From Armigeres subalbatus (taxonomy: Eukaryota > Arthropoda > Insecta > Diptera > Culicidae): a stretch of DNA of 64,000 nucleotides. How positions within the stretch are numbered: position 1 is the first letter of the stretch; the number at the start of each line of letters is the position of its first letter. The notes below the pieces were generated by a model that saw only the letters and a program-made list of their open reading frames with translations, had not been told where the DNA came from and searched no databases. Where the stretch lies: positions 14,763,085 to 14,827,084 of the forward strand of contig NC_085140.1 of the NCBI RefSeq assembly GCF_024139115.2, in the 5' to 3' direction. Shown here piece by piece: positions 44,151 to 52,505 of this stretch. The position numbers and the translations under genes were made by a program.

Positions 44151-44280
44151 GACATCACCTCAATTCGTCGAACTGAGTCGATTGGTATATAACACTATGG
44201 GTCTCCGGGCCTTCTATAAAAAGTTTGTTTTTGGAGCGATCATATAGCCTTTACCGTATACTTAGTATACGAGAAAGGCA
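44151..44280. repeat. terminal module of composite, copy B
   Basis: Nearly identical to 40705-40836, ending GTATACTTAGTATACGAGAA and AGGCA next to the PLE 1 sequence. Confidence 0.9.
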
Positions 44281-44896
44281 AAAACTGGTTTTTCTTTTAA
44301 TTCCTTAATAATGTTAGTCTCGTGTGTGTTGGGTGTGTATTCTAGTGTCTTTAATGTGTCTTCTGTAAATGTCCTAGTTGTGTTTTTCTGGTCAAGGGAA
44401 ATTTGGCATGAGTCTATGGCCGTCTCTAAGTCTATAATTATTTGGTTTAAATCAGGCTTTGAGGTCAAAGCGTAATTTAAACCATTTTGTAATACCTGTA
44501 CTTGTTCTGATGAAAACTCCTGCGATGATCTGTTGACGACGAATCCTTCCAAGGGTTGCACTTTCACTTTATCACTTTTCACTATATCACTTTTCACTTT
44601 ATCACTCCGGAATTTTAATAAATTTAGTTTTTTTAACATGTAACAATCTTTTGCACTCTGACTCACATTTTTCTGCTACTTTTACTTTAGTCAAAAAAGA
44701 GGGGAATTCTGCTGGATATTGTTTAGCTAATTTAAGGTGCAAATTATAACATTCTAAATTTTTGATATTCAATTTACTGTATAATGTTTTGATGCTTTCT
44801 TTTACGTGCTCTCGTTCTATTTTCTGAATAAGATGGGCATGGGTTGGTGATCTGACTTTAATTTTATGGCTGACGGGGGTAAGTTTTCTTATTCTT
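44281..44896 (-). pseudogene. PLE 1 N-terminal region
   Basis: On the minus strand the first frame gives HLIQKIEREHVKESIKTLYS, LKLAKQYPAEFPSFLTKVKV and AEKCESECKRLLHVKKTKFI, then a stop. After a shift near 44610-44645 it gives SSQEFSSEQVQVLQNGLNYA, DLETAIDSCQISLDQ and NIIKELKEKPVF, where it meets the insertion. The LS.EQ...L..GLN.A block is typical of the region before the PLE RT. The protein start is not certain; the plus-strand PLE copy begins right at this end. Confidence 0.8.
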
Positions 44897-45233
44897 ATGT
44901 GAACTGTTCATGGCTAATCTTGAAAAGGATTTGAAGGAAAAAGGGGCCATTCCTGAGCGATGGTGGAGATATGTAGATGATATCTTCAGCATCATTAGGA
45001 AAGACGCACTTCCATCAATCCTAGAAGCCATTAATAGTGCACATAGGGATATCAAGTTCACTTGTGAACAAGAGAAAGACGGAAAATTGCCCTTTTTGGA
45101 TATTTTAATAGTTAGAGAATCAAACCAGATGAATTTTGAAATTTACAGAAAACCCACACACACACACAAAGAGTTATACCCAATAATTCAAACCATTCAC
45201 ACCAACACAAAGCAGCAGCATTCCAACACATGA
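44897..45233 (+). pseudogene. PLE 2 reverse transcriptase, C-terminal part
   Basis: The frame reads FLCELFMANLEKDLKEKG, then PERWWRYVDDIFSIIRKD with the catalytic YVDD, and NSAHRDIKFTCEQEKDGKLP followed by FLDILI. These are the last RT blocks of PLEs. RT motifs upstream of FLCEL are absent by truncation. A frameshift near 45185 replaces the NHSHQHKAAAFQH continuation seen in PLE 1. Confidence 0.88.
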
Positions 45234-45774
45234 TACATAGGCTCGAGACTTTTCCACTTAGCGTCACAGGGAAACAGAAAGAATTAAATTACATTTTTGA
45301 AACAGCTAGACTAAACGGATACTCAACTAGAACTATTCAAGCTATTATAGACAAACATAGAAAAACTCAGTACAGAAAATCATTAACCACATTATCACCA
45401 ATAACAAATGAATTGCGACGAGTATCCGTTAATTTTGACCATAATATAACCAGACCATTACGCTCTAAATTTAGAAAAATTGGTATCGAATTAGTTTTCA
45501 GTAGCAGGAACAACCAACTGAAGACACTACTTGGAAGCACAAAAGACCCCGTTGACGCATTAGGAAAATCTGGAGTTTATAAAATATCATGCCCACACTG
45601 TGACAAAATCTACATAGGACAGACAAAACGAACACTAGACACGAGGTTCAAAGAACATTTGGCAGAAGTAACTAAAGCAAACAAAGACACTGAAAAAGGT
45701 ATACATTATCATTTCAAATCTAATGTAGCCGAACATATATTTAACGAAGATCATCAATTAACCAAAGACAACAT
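45188..45774 (+). pseudogene. PLE 2 GIY-YIG endonuclease region
   Basis: From 45230 the frame gives MIHRLETFPLSVTGKQKELN, RTIQAIIDKHRKTQYRKSL, ELRRVSVNFDHNITRPLRSK, then the GIY-YIG core: SGVYKISCPHCDKIYIGQTK followed by RTLDTRFKEHL, and NVAEHIFNEDHQLTKDN. The domain is intact up to 45774, where the insertion adds foreign codons to 45835. The Cys pair (CPHCD) just after GVY is a usual feature of the PLE type. The true C-terminus lies beyond the insertion (48626-48800, ending RRRIGTSDMP). Confidence 0.9.
45763..45774. repeat. left target-site duplicate of the array insertion
   Basis: CAAAGACAACAT here is repeated at 48614-48625. PLE 1 has it once at the same point in the element, proving duplication on insertion. 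Confidence 0.95.
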
Positions 45775-45931
45775 GTTAAATATCTTGGCTGTGCATATGC
45801 ACAGCATATGTTTCGAAATGGACAAATTGATATGAATTTTTGTCTTCACATTATCAACCTCCTACTCTCTAGCAAGCGTATTACACAACAAGCCCAGCTT
45901 AAAGGATTGGCGGACGGTATAGAATGCGATT
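45775..45931 (-). repeat. inverted partial unit capping the array
   Basis: Read on the minus strand this runs from the GACGGTATAGAATGC junction through a shortened tRNA-like segment (CTTGTTGTGTAATACGCTTG, CTAGAGAGTAGGAGG) and CATATCAATTTGTCCATTTC to CCAAGATATTTAAC. It lacks most of the unit between the junction and the tRNA-like segment. With unit 1 it forms a perfect 18-base-pair palindrome around TTGAAT at 45912-45953. Confidence 0.9.
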
Positions 45932-46164
45932 GAATTCGCATTCTATACCGTCCCGCCCAGTCCGTTGCTGGGGGGCATGGAGTGCGATCCTCTCGTTTAA
46001 TAAACAATGTGCACTCGCTTGGCTGTGGATATACAACAGTAAAGCAAATGTGAGATTGGGCAAATCAAGCATCCGAAAGATATTCAATTTGCAAAAAGAG
46101 AGCTAACCGCGGTGGAGGTTGGTACTGGATTCTGATGGCTTTTCCGCAAACGTGACCTTTAAGT

Positions 46165-46234
46165 GGTCTTGTTGTGTAGGGTTATCACGCCTCTAGAGAG
46201 TAGGAGGTTGAGGGTTCGAGTCCCTCCAAGACAC
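46165..46234 (+). tRNA. tRNA-like core, unit 1 (decayed)
   Basis: This is the same core as in units 2-5, but with three bases missing in the D and anticodon arms (GTAGGGTTATCACGCCTCTA), so the cloverleaf is damaged. The B box GGTTCGAGTCC is intact. Confidence 0.4.
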
Positions 46235-46722
46235 GTGGATTCTTTTTCGCAAATTTCATCAATTTGTCTATTTCGAAACATATGCTGTGCATATGCACAG
46301 CCAAGATATTTAACAAAAAAATGGTTTTCGTACGGCCGAGTTGCCGAATAATATGCAATTAATTGTAATCAAGTGTCGGTCTTTCACCGTCATTAGTCGT
46401 CTGAGTACACGCGACCGTTTACGTAAAGGCAATCAAACTCATCAAATGCTTTAGCCAAGCAAGCCTTTGGCACAGCAGAGTGCGATTGAATTCGCATTCT
46501 ATACCGTCCCGCCCAGTCCGTTGCTGGGGGCATGGAGTGCGATCCTCTCGTTTAATAAACAATGTGCACTCGCTTGGCTGTGGATATACAACAGTAAAGC
46601 AAATGTGGAGATTGGGCAAATCAAGCATCCGAAAGATATTCAATTTGCAAAAAAGAGAGCTAACCGCGGTGGAGGTTGGTACTCGGATTCTGATGGCTTT
46701 TCCGCAAACGTGACCTTTAAGT

Positions 46723-46795
46723 GGTCTTGTTGTGTAGGGGTTATCACGCCTATCTAGAGAGTAGGAGGTTGAGGGTTCGAGTCCCTCCAAGACAC
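46723..46795 (+). tRNA. tRNA-like core, unit 2
   Basis: The 73 bases fold as a cloverleaf. GGTCTTG pairs with CAAGACA in six of seven positions. The D arm GTGTAGGGGTTATCAC is close to that of Val tRNAs. The anticodon arm is CCTAT, loop CTAGAGA, GTAGG, and the T arm is GAGGG, TTCGAGT, CCCTC. The B box is perfect and the A box near consensus. A TTTTT run follows about ten bases downstream. The loop would place AGA (Ser) as anticodon, but a short variable arm and a Val-type D arm do not fit a Ser tRNA. It is better seen as a Pol III promoter module than as a working tRNA gene. Confidence 0.5.
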
Positions 46796-47282
46796 GTGGA
46801 TTCTTTTTCGCAAATTTCATATCAATTTGTCCATTTCGAAACATATGCTGTGCATATGCACAGCCAAGATATTCAATAAAAAATGGTTTTCGTACGGCCG
46901 AGTTGCCGAATAATATGCAATTAATTGTAATCAAGTGTCGGTCTTTCACCGTCATTAGTCGTCTGAGTACACGCGACCGTTTACGTAAAGGCAATCAAAC
47001 TCATCAAATGCTTTAGCCAAGCAAGCCTTTGGCACAGCAGAGTGCGATTGAATTCGCATTCTATACCGTCCCGCCCAGTCCGTTGCTGGGGGCATGGAGT
47101 GCGATCCTCTCGTTTAATAAACAATGTGCACTCGCTTGGCTGTGGATATACAACAGTAAAGCAAATGTGGAGATTGGGCAAATCAAGCATCCGAAAGATA
47201 TTCAATTTGCAAAAGAGAGCTAACCGCGGTGGAGGTTGGTACTCGGATTCTGATGGCTTTTCCGCAAACGTGACCTTTAAGT

Positions 47283-47355
47283 GGTCTTGTTGTGTAGGGG
47301 TTATCACGCCTATCTAGAGAGTAGGAGGTTGAGGGTTCGAGTCCCTCCAAGACAC
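47283..47355 (+). tRNA. tRNA-like core, unit 3
   Basis: Identical to the unit 2 core by eye, with the same stems, AGA in the loop, B box and downstream T-run. Confidence 0.5.
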
Positions 47356-47844
47356 GTGGATTCTTTTTCGCAAATTTCATATCAATTTGTCCATTTCGAA
47401 ACATATGCTGTGCATATGCACAGCCAAGATATTTAACAAAAAATGGTTTTCGTACGGCCGAGTTGCCGAATAATATGCAATTAATTGTAATCAAGTGTCG
47501 GTCTTTCACCGTCATTAGTCGTCTGAGTACACGCGACCGTTTACGTAAAGGCAATCAAACTCATCAAATGCTTTAGCCAAGCAAGCCTTTGGCACAGCAG
47601 AGTGCGATTGAATTCGCATTCTATACCGTCCCGCCCAGTCCGTTGCTGGGGGCATGGAGTGCGATCCTCTCGTTTAATAAACAATGTGCACTCGCTTGGC
47701 TGTGGATATACAACAGTAAAGCAAATGTGGAGATTGGGCAAATCAAGCATCCGAAAGATATTCAATTTGCAAAAAAGAGAGCTAACCGCGGTGGAGGTTG
47801 GTACTCGGATTCTGATGGCTTTTCCGCAAACGTGACCTTTAAGT

Positions 47845-47917
47845 GGTCTTGTTGTGTAGGGGTTATCACGCCTATCTAGAGAGTAGGAGGTTGAGGGTTC
47901 GAGTCCCTCCAAGACAC
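47845..47917 (+). tRNA. tRNA-like core, unit 4
   Basis: Identical to the unit 2 core by eye, with the same downstream T-run. Confidence 0.5.
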
Positions 47918-48407
47918 GTGGATTCTTTTTCGCAAATTTCATATCAATTTGTCCATTTCGAAACATATGCTGTGCATATGCACAGCCAAGATATTCAACA
48001 AAAAAATGGTTTTCGTACGGCCGAGTTGCCGAATAATATGCAATTAATTGTAATCAAGTGTCGGTCTTTCACCGTCATTAGTCGTCTGAGTACACGCGAC
48101 CGTTTACGTAAAGGCAATCAAACTCATCAAATGCTTTAGCCAAGCAAGCCTTTGGCACAGCAGAGTGCGATTGAATTCGCATTCTATACCGTCCCGCCCA
48201 GTCCGTTGCTGGGGGGCATGGAGTGCGATCCTCTCGTTTAATAAACAATGTGCACTCGCTTGGCTGTGGATATACAACAGTAAAGCAAATGTGGAGATTG
48301 GGCAAATCAAGCATCCGAAAGATATTCAATTTGCAAAAAGAGAGCTAACCGCGGTGGAGGTTGGTACTCGGATTCTGATGGCTTTTCCGCAAACGTGACC
48401 TTTAAGT

Positions 48408-48480
48408 GGTCTTGTTGTGTAGGGGTTATCACGCCTATCTAGAGAGTAGGAGGTTGAGGGTTCGAGTCCCTCCAAGACAC
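48408..48480 (+). tRNA. tRNA-like core, unit 5
   Basis: Identical to the unit 2 core by eye, with the same T-run. It is the last core before the right edge of the insertion. Confidence 0.5.
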
Positions 48481-48613
48481 GTGGATTCTTTTTCGCAAAT
48501 TTCATATCAATTTGTCCATTTCGAAACATATGCTGTGCATATGCACAGCCAAGATATTTAACAAAAAAATGGTTTTCGTACGGCCGAGTTGCCGAATAAT
48601 ATGCAATTAATTG

Positions 48614-48625
48614 CAAAGACAACAT
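48614..48625. repeat. right target-site duplicate of the array insertion
   Basis: CAAAGACAACAT, the partner of 45763-45774. PLE sequence continues directly after it (ATCACTTCTCAGACAAATAC). Confidence 0.95.
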
Positions 48626-48800
48626 ATCACTTCTCAGACAAATACAAAATCCTTGGAAACTTGACGTAGCGGAAAGCTTAGAAATTTACAAACAAAAACA
48701 AATAAACTTACTTAACAAAGATCAAGGAAACGGATATACCTGGCTGTTTAGATTACTACCCACGGGACGACGACGAATCGGTACAAGCGACATGCCCTAA
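48626..48800 (+). pseudogene. PLE 2 C-terminal end of the GIY-YIG protein
   Basis: After the insertion the PLE frame resumes as ISLLRQIQNPWKLDVAESLE, IYKQKQINLLNKDQGNGYTW and LFRLLPTGRRRIGTSDMP, then a stop. The same end is present in PLE 1 on the minus strand near 36640-36800. This segment has no start of its own and is read only as the tail of the interrupted frame. Confidence 0.85.
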
Positions 48801-48875
48801 TTTTTACCTACAGTTCTACCTACACACCATATTTAAAGTTAATGAGCAATGTTTTTCTTCAGTCGATAACAAACA

Positions 48876-48928
48876 CTGAAGAAGTTTCCAAGTAGGAAAC
48901 GAAATGCGTATCTGATTGTTGATACATA
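48876..48928 (+). ncRNA. hammerhead-ribozyme-like motif of PLE 2
   Basis: CTGAAGA (48876-48882), stem II GTTTCC/GGAAAC around AAGTA (48884-48900), GAAA (48901-48904), then a hairpin with GTATC (48908-48912) pairing with GATAC (48921-48925). This is the hammerhead core order CUGANGA, stem II, GAAA, stem III. PLEs are known to carry such motifs. The motif is identical in PLE 1. A cleavage site and stem I cannot be settled by eye. Confidence 0.55.
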
Positions 48929-49014
48929 AAAAGTTAATAGTGGAAGTAAATGGAAGAATAATAGTCTTTTAACCTTGTAGCATTTCCCCTAAGACGCTCT
49001 AAAATAATTAATCA

Positions 49015-49195
49015 ATATTTTAGTTACTAGATAAAGATTGTCGCTGTCGTCGCTGTCCGGAACATCTTTTGCTGGCGAGGATAGGGGAGCTAAATGTCAA
49101 AGAAGGAAAATCCATACGATTTGACAGCTTGGTACACAACATGTTCCGGACAGCAGAATAAAGGGAACCGAATCTTTATCTAGTAACTAAAATAT
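49015..49195. mobile_element. hairpin MITE, about 181 bp
   Basis: ATATTTTAGTTACTAGATAA and the next six bases at the left are inverted at 49170-49195 with one mismatch. A second inner pair (GTCCGGAACAT against ATGTTCCGGAC) is also present. It sits just past the end of PLE 2. Confidence 0.85.
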
Positions 49196-49702
49196 CTTTT
49201 TGTTGGATATATGGGGTCGGGAGGTAGCGAGGCTTGTTTTGGTAAACGTTTTGCCGCGTGTAATGTGTAGTTTTTCCGCAAATCATGTTCGATCGCAGAC
49301 CAATCCATTTATGTTTCGAACAAAATTGGCGTAACTCACTATATATGAAAATGATTCGATATGACAATTCAAAATTTTCATTTAAAACCACAAATTTATT
49401 ACTCCACAGTGGTGATGAAGCCTTTCACCGATTGTTATTTGACTTAGAGTAAATAATTGCCTATTAATGCTTTTGAAGTGTTATTTTAAAGGGATGCTGC
49501 CGAAATAGTAGGATACACGCTAACTTTCACCTACTCAGTGACTGAGTAAAATTGCATTGCTCTCTCTTTCTATCCCACAGAAATTTTACTCAATTCCCGT
49601 CAAAACAGTTAGAGTGTAAACTTGTTTAAAGTTGATAATCAATTTTAATATTCACCTCTTGCTAACATGAACATGTCCAGCATCTGTAGCACTTTTTCAT
49701 AA
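49196..49702. other. unassigned; last part is a dispersed repeat
   Basis: No gene is visible. From about 49620 the sequence belongs to a repeat that recurs inverted at 62800-62996 and is listed separately. Confidence 0.4.
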
Positions 49703-50010
49703 TGGCCCGTTTACATATGAGCTAGTTCTAGCGGACAATGCACTGTCCGAAAATACTAGCGCGAAATTAGCATAATGTAAACAGGAATTGTCATGTGCTA
49801 ATAGTGTTTACATTATGCTAATATCGAGCTAGTATTGTCGGACAGTGCATTGTCCGCTAGAACTAGCCTATATGTAAACGGGCCATAAACACTACTTTTT
49901 TGCTCCGACCGCGGTCATTGCTCTGGTTCTATTTTGTACTTTTTGTGCGAATCACCGCACAAAAGTAGAGCGCAAGAACCAACCGCAGACGGCGGTCGTA
50001 ACGAAACTGT
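49620..50010 (+). repeat. dispersed repeat, copy 1, split by a PIF-like MITE
   Basis: Blocks such as GTTGATAATCAATTTTAATA, CATCTGTAGCACTTTTT, GACCGCGGTCA and GCGAATCACCGCACAAAAGT are shared with the minus strand of 62800-62996. The second copy lacks the 183-bp MITE found here at 49703-49885. Confidence 0.75.
49703..49885. mobile_element. PIF/Harbinger-like MITE, 183 bp
   Basis: TGGCCCGTTTACATATGAGC at the left is inverted at the right end. Arms of nearly 60 bases run through TAGCGGACAATGCACTGTCC. TAA flanks both sides (49700-49702 and 49886-49888). A 3-bp TWA duplication with GGC-rich ends fits PIF/Harbinger-derived MITEs. An unoccupied relative of the site is at about 62920-62930. Confidence 0.88.
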
Positions 50011-50722
50011 AAAATTTTACTGGGTTGGTAAAGATTTGGAATTTTTAATGTTTTTACGTTGATAATTAATAGTTCCAATAGGCTTAAAAAATTGCTGGAG
50101 AGTTGCCGATTCGATTGATAATAAAATCTCGAAAATCCATAGAAAGATAAAGGAGCTATTAGCGTTTGAAATCTATCCTAATTTCGTGACGGTCTCGAAT
50201 TTGGAAATTTCCGTTTTACACCCTGTATCAGAGTCTTCCCCTTAGACGTAGTTTACGTCAAAATTTCTCAACGATTTTTCGGAAATATCAGAACGCCAGA
50301 TAACAATGTAATCCTTCGTCCTTAAGTAATAAAGTGCAAACAAACCCGCATCTTGTCTCTTTTATTTCGATGGGGATAAGTCAGTAAAGAGAAACCTTGT
50401 CTTGTTTGTTACGACTTTTTTACCGCTAGTGCTTGAAATACTATAAATACAACATTTGACCAGACACTAAACCAAGTTATTTAATTTTAAAAGCTGAAAC
50501 TCTAAAAAAAATATTGAATTTTCTTGTTGATAAAAACGGAATAATTTTGTAGACAAAATCGAAGCGTGATAAAATCGGAGCGTGACAAAATCGGAACGTG
50601 ATAAAATCGGAACGTATCTGTAATATCAGAAATACATGGACCAATAACGAATTTCTCAGAATAGATCTGGCAGAGTGAAGTGAATTGTTTGTAGACACTA
50701 AAAGATCGTTTTTACTTACTTT
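50011..50722. other. unassigned, with a short tandem motif cluster
   Basis: No gene is visible. Near 50526-50616 the word GATAAAATCGGAACGTGA and variants occur about five times at 14-18 base spacing. A related pair is near 32153-32182. Confidence 0.45.
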
Positions 50723-51470
50723 TTATGGATCCTGTACACCTCTGGTGGTGCAAAGGGCCAACTTGAAAGATCTCCATCCAGAGCGTTGCCCGGCAATCGC
50801 TTTAACTTGTTGCCAGGTTAGATTTCGGTCGACATTTTTTATTTCTTTATTGAGGCTTCGCCGCCATGAGCCTCTGGGTCTGCCTCTGTTGCGATGTGCC
50901 GCTGGGTTCCAGTCTAATGCTTGTTTACAGATTTCGTTTCCGCCCCTACGTAGAGTGTGGCCGACCCAGCCCACGACTTCGGTTCCCGAATTTCTGTTGC
51001 TATCGGCCTCTGGTGACAACGACGATGGAGCTCGTTGTTTAAGCTCCAGTTGTGAGATCACCAGGCCCGAATTATATACCGCAGGCATCTGTTAATGAAC
51101 ACCTGCAGCCGTTCTCCACTGATACACACCATGTTTCGCTAGTGTATAACAGCACAGATTTCACGTTAAAGTTGAAAATTCGTATTTTGGTGCATTCACT
51201 TATCTGCCTGTTTTTCCGGATATTTCTTAAACACGCAAAGGCAGCTCTTGCTTTCTTGATCCGTGCGCCTATGTCGATCTTGGTACCGCCGTCTGACGCC
51301 ATTTGGCTACCAAGATATTGGAAGCTATCAACATTCTCCACTGGTTGCCCGGCTACTGTGAAACTGGAAGGAGTCACCGTGTTTACATCCAACGATTTGG
51401 TTTTGTTGACGTTGATGACTAAACCTGCCGAAGAGGAGCGCTCGGCAAGGTCGTTGAGCTTACTCTGCAT
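50723..51470 (-). pseudogene. non-LTR RT C-terminal part and tail domain
   Basis: On the minus strand the frame from 51470 gives MQSKLNDLAERSSSAGLVIN, VNKTKSLDVNT, FQYLGSQMASDGGTKIDIGA, RIKKARAAFACLRNIRKNRQ and ETWCVSVENG. The frame then shifts near 51080 to WVGHTLRRGGNEICKQALDW, RGRPRGSWRRSLNKEI and WQQVKAIAGQRSGWRS. These are the thumb and C-terminal domains of a LINE RT; the WVGHTLRR...RGRP..TWRR order occurs in several animal LINE clades. The catalytic box lies just upstream, beyond an insertion. Confidence 0.82.
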
Positions 51471-52336
51471 CACGCATAGAAATTTTGTTACGTTGATTCA
51501 ACAAATTGGTTTGTTGAATTCAACCATAACTGTTTGTTACAATGAAAATCAAAATTTGTAATGTCAACTAACCAATTTTGTTGATGTAGCCATAAACCAT
51601 GTTTATTTTTACAAATTGTTTTGTTGATATTATATGTCAAAGAAAACCAATATGGCTGCTAACAGCGTACCATAAATTTGTGCGTGCCATATCAGTTGCA
51701 GTGGGAAAAACGATTCCACTCTAGTGGAAAACAACATGGTTTTTCTAGTGGAAAACAACATGGAAGGAAAAAACCGAAAGTGGAATGGATATCGTCATTG
51801 TTTTTTATATGTAGAAGTAAGTATTTCTTTAAAAATAAAGCTAAATATTTAATATTTTTATAAATATAAATGTTCCACCTTTTAGCAAATGTCTCATGTC
51901 AAATGCAAATGTTTATCCCGGTCTATTCTCATCAGACAAATGTAAAAAATATGATTGAAGCCCTATTGCAATGGATACGCGATCTAAAAAAACCAAGTGT
52001 TATTTATAATAGCATGAACATAGTTTGCAAATAAAAATTGAAAAATATTGCATTGTAAAATATTTGTGTTTTTGTAACTTAACCTCAAATGTAAAGAAAA
52101 AATATTGGCAACTCTACAAAAAATATAGTGGTTTTAACAAACACGTTTGTTAAACTAATAAAAATATTGTTAAAACGACAAAACGTCAAAATAAAATTAA
52201 TAACTATCATGATTGTTAGAACAACAAACATATTGGGTTGAATTCAACAAAAATGTTTGTAAGCCCTGAGATAACAAACATGTTTGTCGAATTTGACCCT
52301 TTATTTTGTAGAATTTACAATTTATTTTTGTGCGTG
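51471..52336. mobile_element. non-autonomous element, about 866 bp, in the LINE
   Basis: The ends are CACGCATAGAAATTT and, inverted, CACGCACAAAAATAAATT. The body is AT-rich with many TTGTTGAATTCAAC, AACAAAC and TTTGTTA words. The LINE frame continues on both sides (DVAFLAQRRSD upstream, MQSKLNDLAE downstream), so the position is clear to within two bases. There is no clear target duplication. Related AACAATTGTT-rich sequence fills 58813-61409. Confidence 0.75.
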
Positions 52337-52385
52337 TATCAGAGCGCCGTTGCGCGAGGAATGCAACGTCATCAGCCAATTCGAA
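52337..52385 (-). pseudogene. LINE RT catalytic-box fragment
   Basis: The minus strand reads ELADDVAFLAQRRSD. ADD is the RT catalytic pair. The sequence would join MQSKLNDL of 51470 if the insertion were absent. Nothing further upstream is recognisable, because another element end (52386-52505) begins. Confidence 0.75.
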
Positions 52386-52505
52386 GTCGAAGATCTAGCA
52401 TTTTATTTATCAAATTTCACCTAAAACTAAATCCGCGCAAAACCCCAACATCGTTCTATAAATCCGCGAAAACCGCGAAGTCCGCGTAGTCGTAACAACC
52501 CTGGG
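52386..52505. mobile_element. possible hAT-type right end
   Basis: The stretch has CCGCG-rich direct words (ATCCGCG, AATCCGCG, CCGCGAAGTCCGCG) and ends GTAACAACCCTG, the inverse of a CAGGGTTG terminus as in other hAT-type elements here. No left partner was found. Confidence 0.35.

Larger units (their letters stand above)
45775..48613 (+). repeat. 2.84-kb inserted array of about 560-bp units with tRNA-like cores
   Basis: The anchor TGAATTCGCA starts at 45931, 46487, 47049, 47609 and 48172, giving spacings of 556, 562, 560 and 563. Units 2-5 look nearly identical. Unit 1 is incomplete and is preceded by an inverted, internally deleted unit (45775-45931). Each unit contains a tRNA-like core, a T-run, a perfect 18-base palindrome (GCTGTGCATATGCACAGC) and no credible coding sequence. 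The insertion ends in GCAATTAATTG. It is neither a known satellite nor a known SINE to me. Confidence 0.93.
44897..48979 (+). mobile_element. Penelope-like element 2 (plus strand), 5' truncated, with 2.84-kb insertion
   Basis: It starts near 44893-44897 inside the RT (FLCELFMANLEKDLKEKG), continues to 45774, is interrupted by the tandem array insertion (45775-48613) and resumes to about 48979. It is highly similar to PLE 1 and points away from it, forming a head-to-head pair. 5'-truncated partner copies in tandem or inverted arrangement are characteristic of PLEs. Confidence 0.88.

Noticed and set aside
43409..44158. 249-codon minus-strand open frame
   Set aside because: It lies across the 167-bp satellite and CA repeat and translates the same block again and again; it is a product of the repeat period, not a gene.
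46830..46870. Hammerhead motif in the 560-bp unit, suggested by CGAAAC next to a palindrome
   Set aside because: There is no CUGANGA block at the right distance on either strand, so the core is incomplete.
46419..46994. 191-codon minus-strand frame and similar frames in each array unit
   Set aside because: The frames recur once per 560-bp unit, run antisense through the tRNA-like core and show no protein domain.
46723..48480. Functional tRNA-Ser gene cluster
   Set aside because: The anticodon would be AGA, but Ser tRNAs need a long variable arm, the D arm is Val-like, and each copy sits in a transposed repeat unit.
45900..48620. CRISPR-like array
   Set aside because: The repeats are about 560 bases with no short repeat-spacer alternation, and the genome context is eukaryotic.
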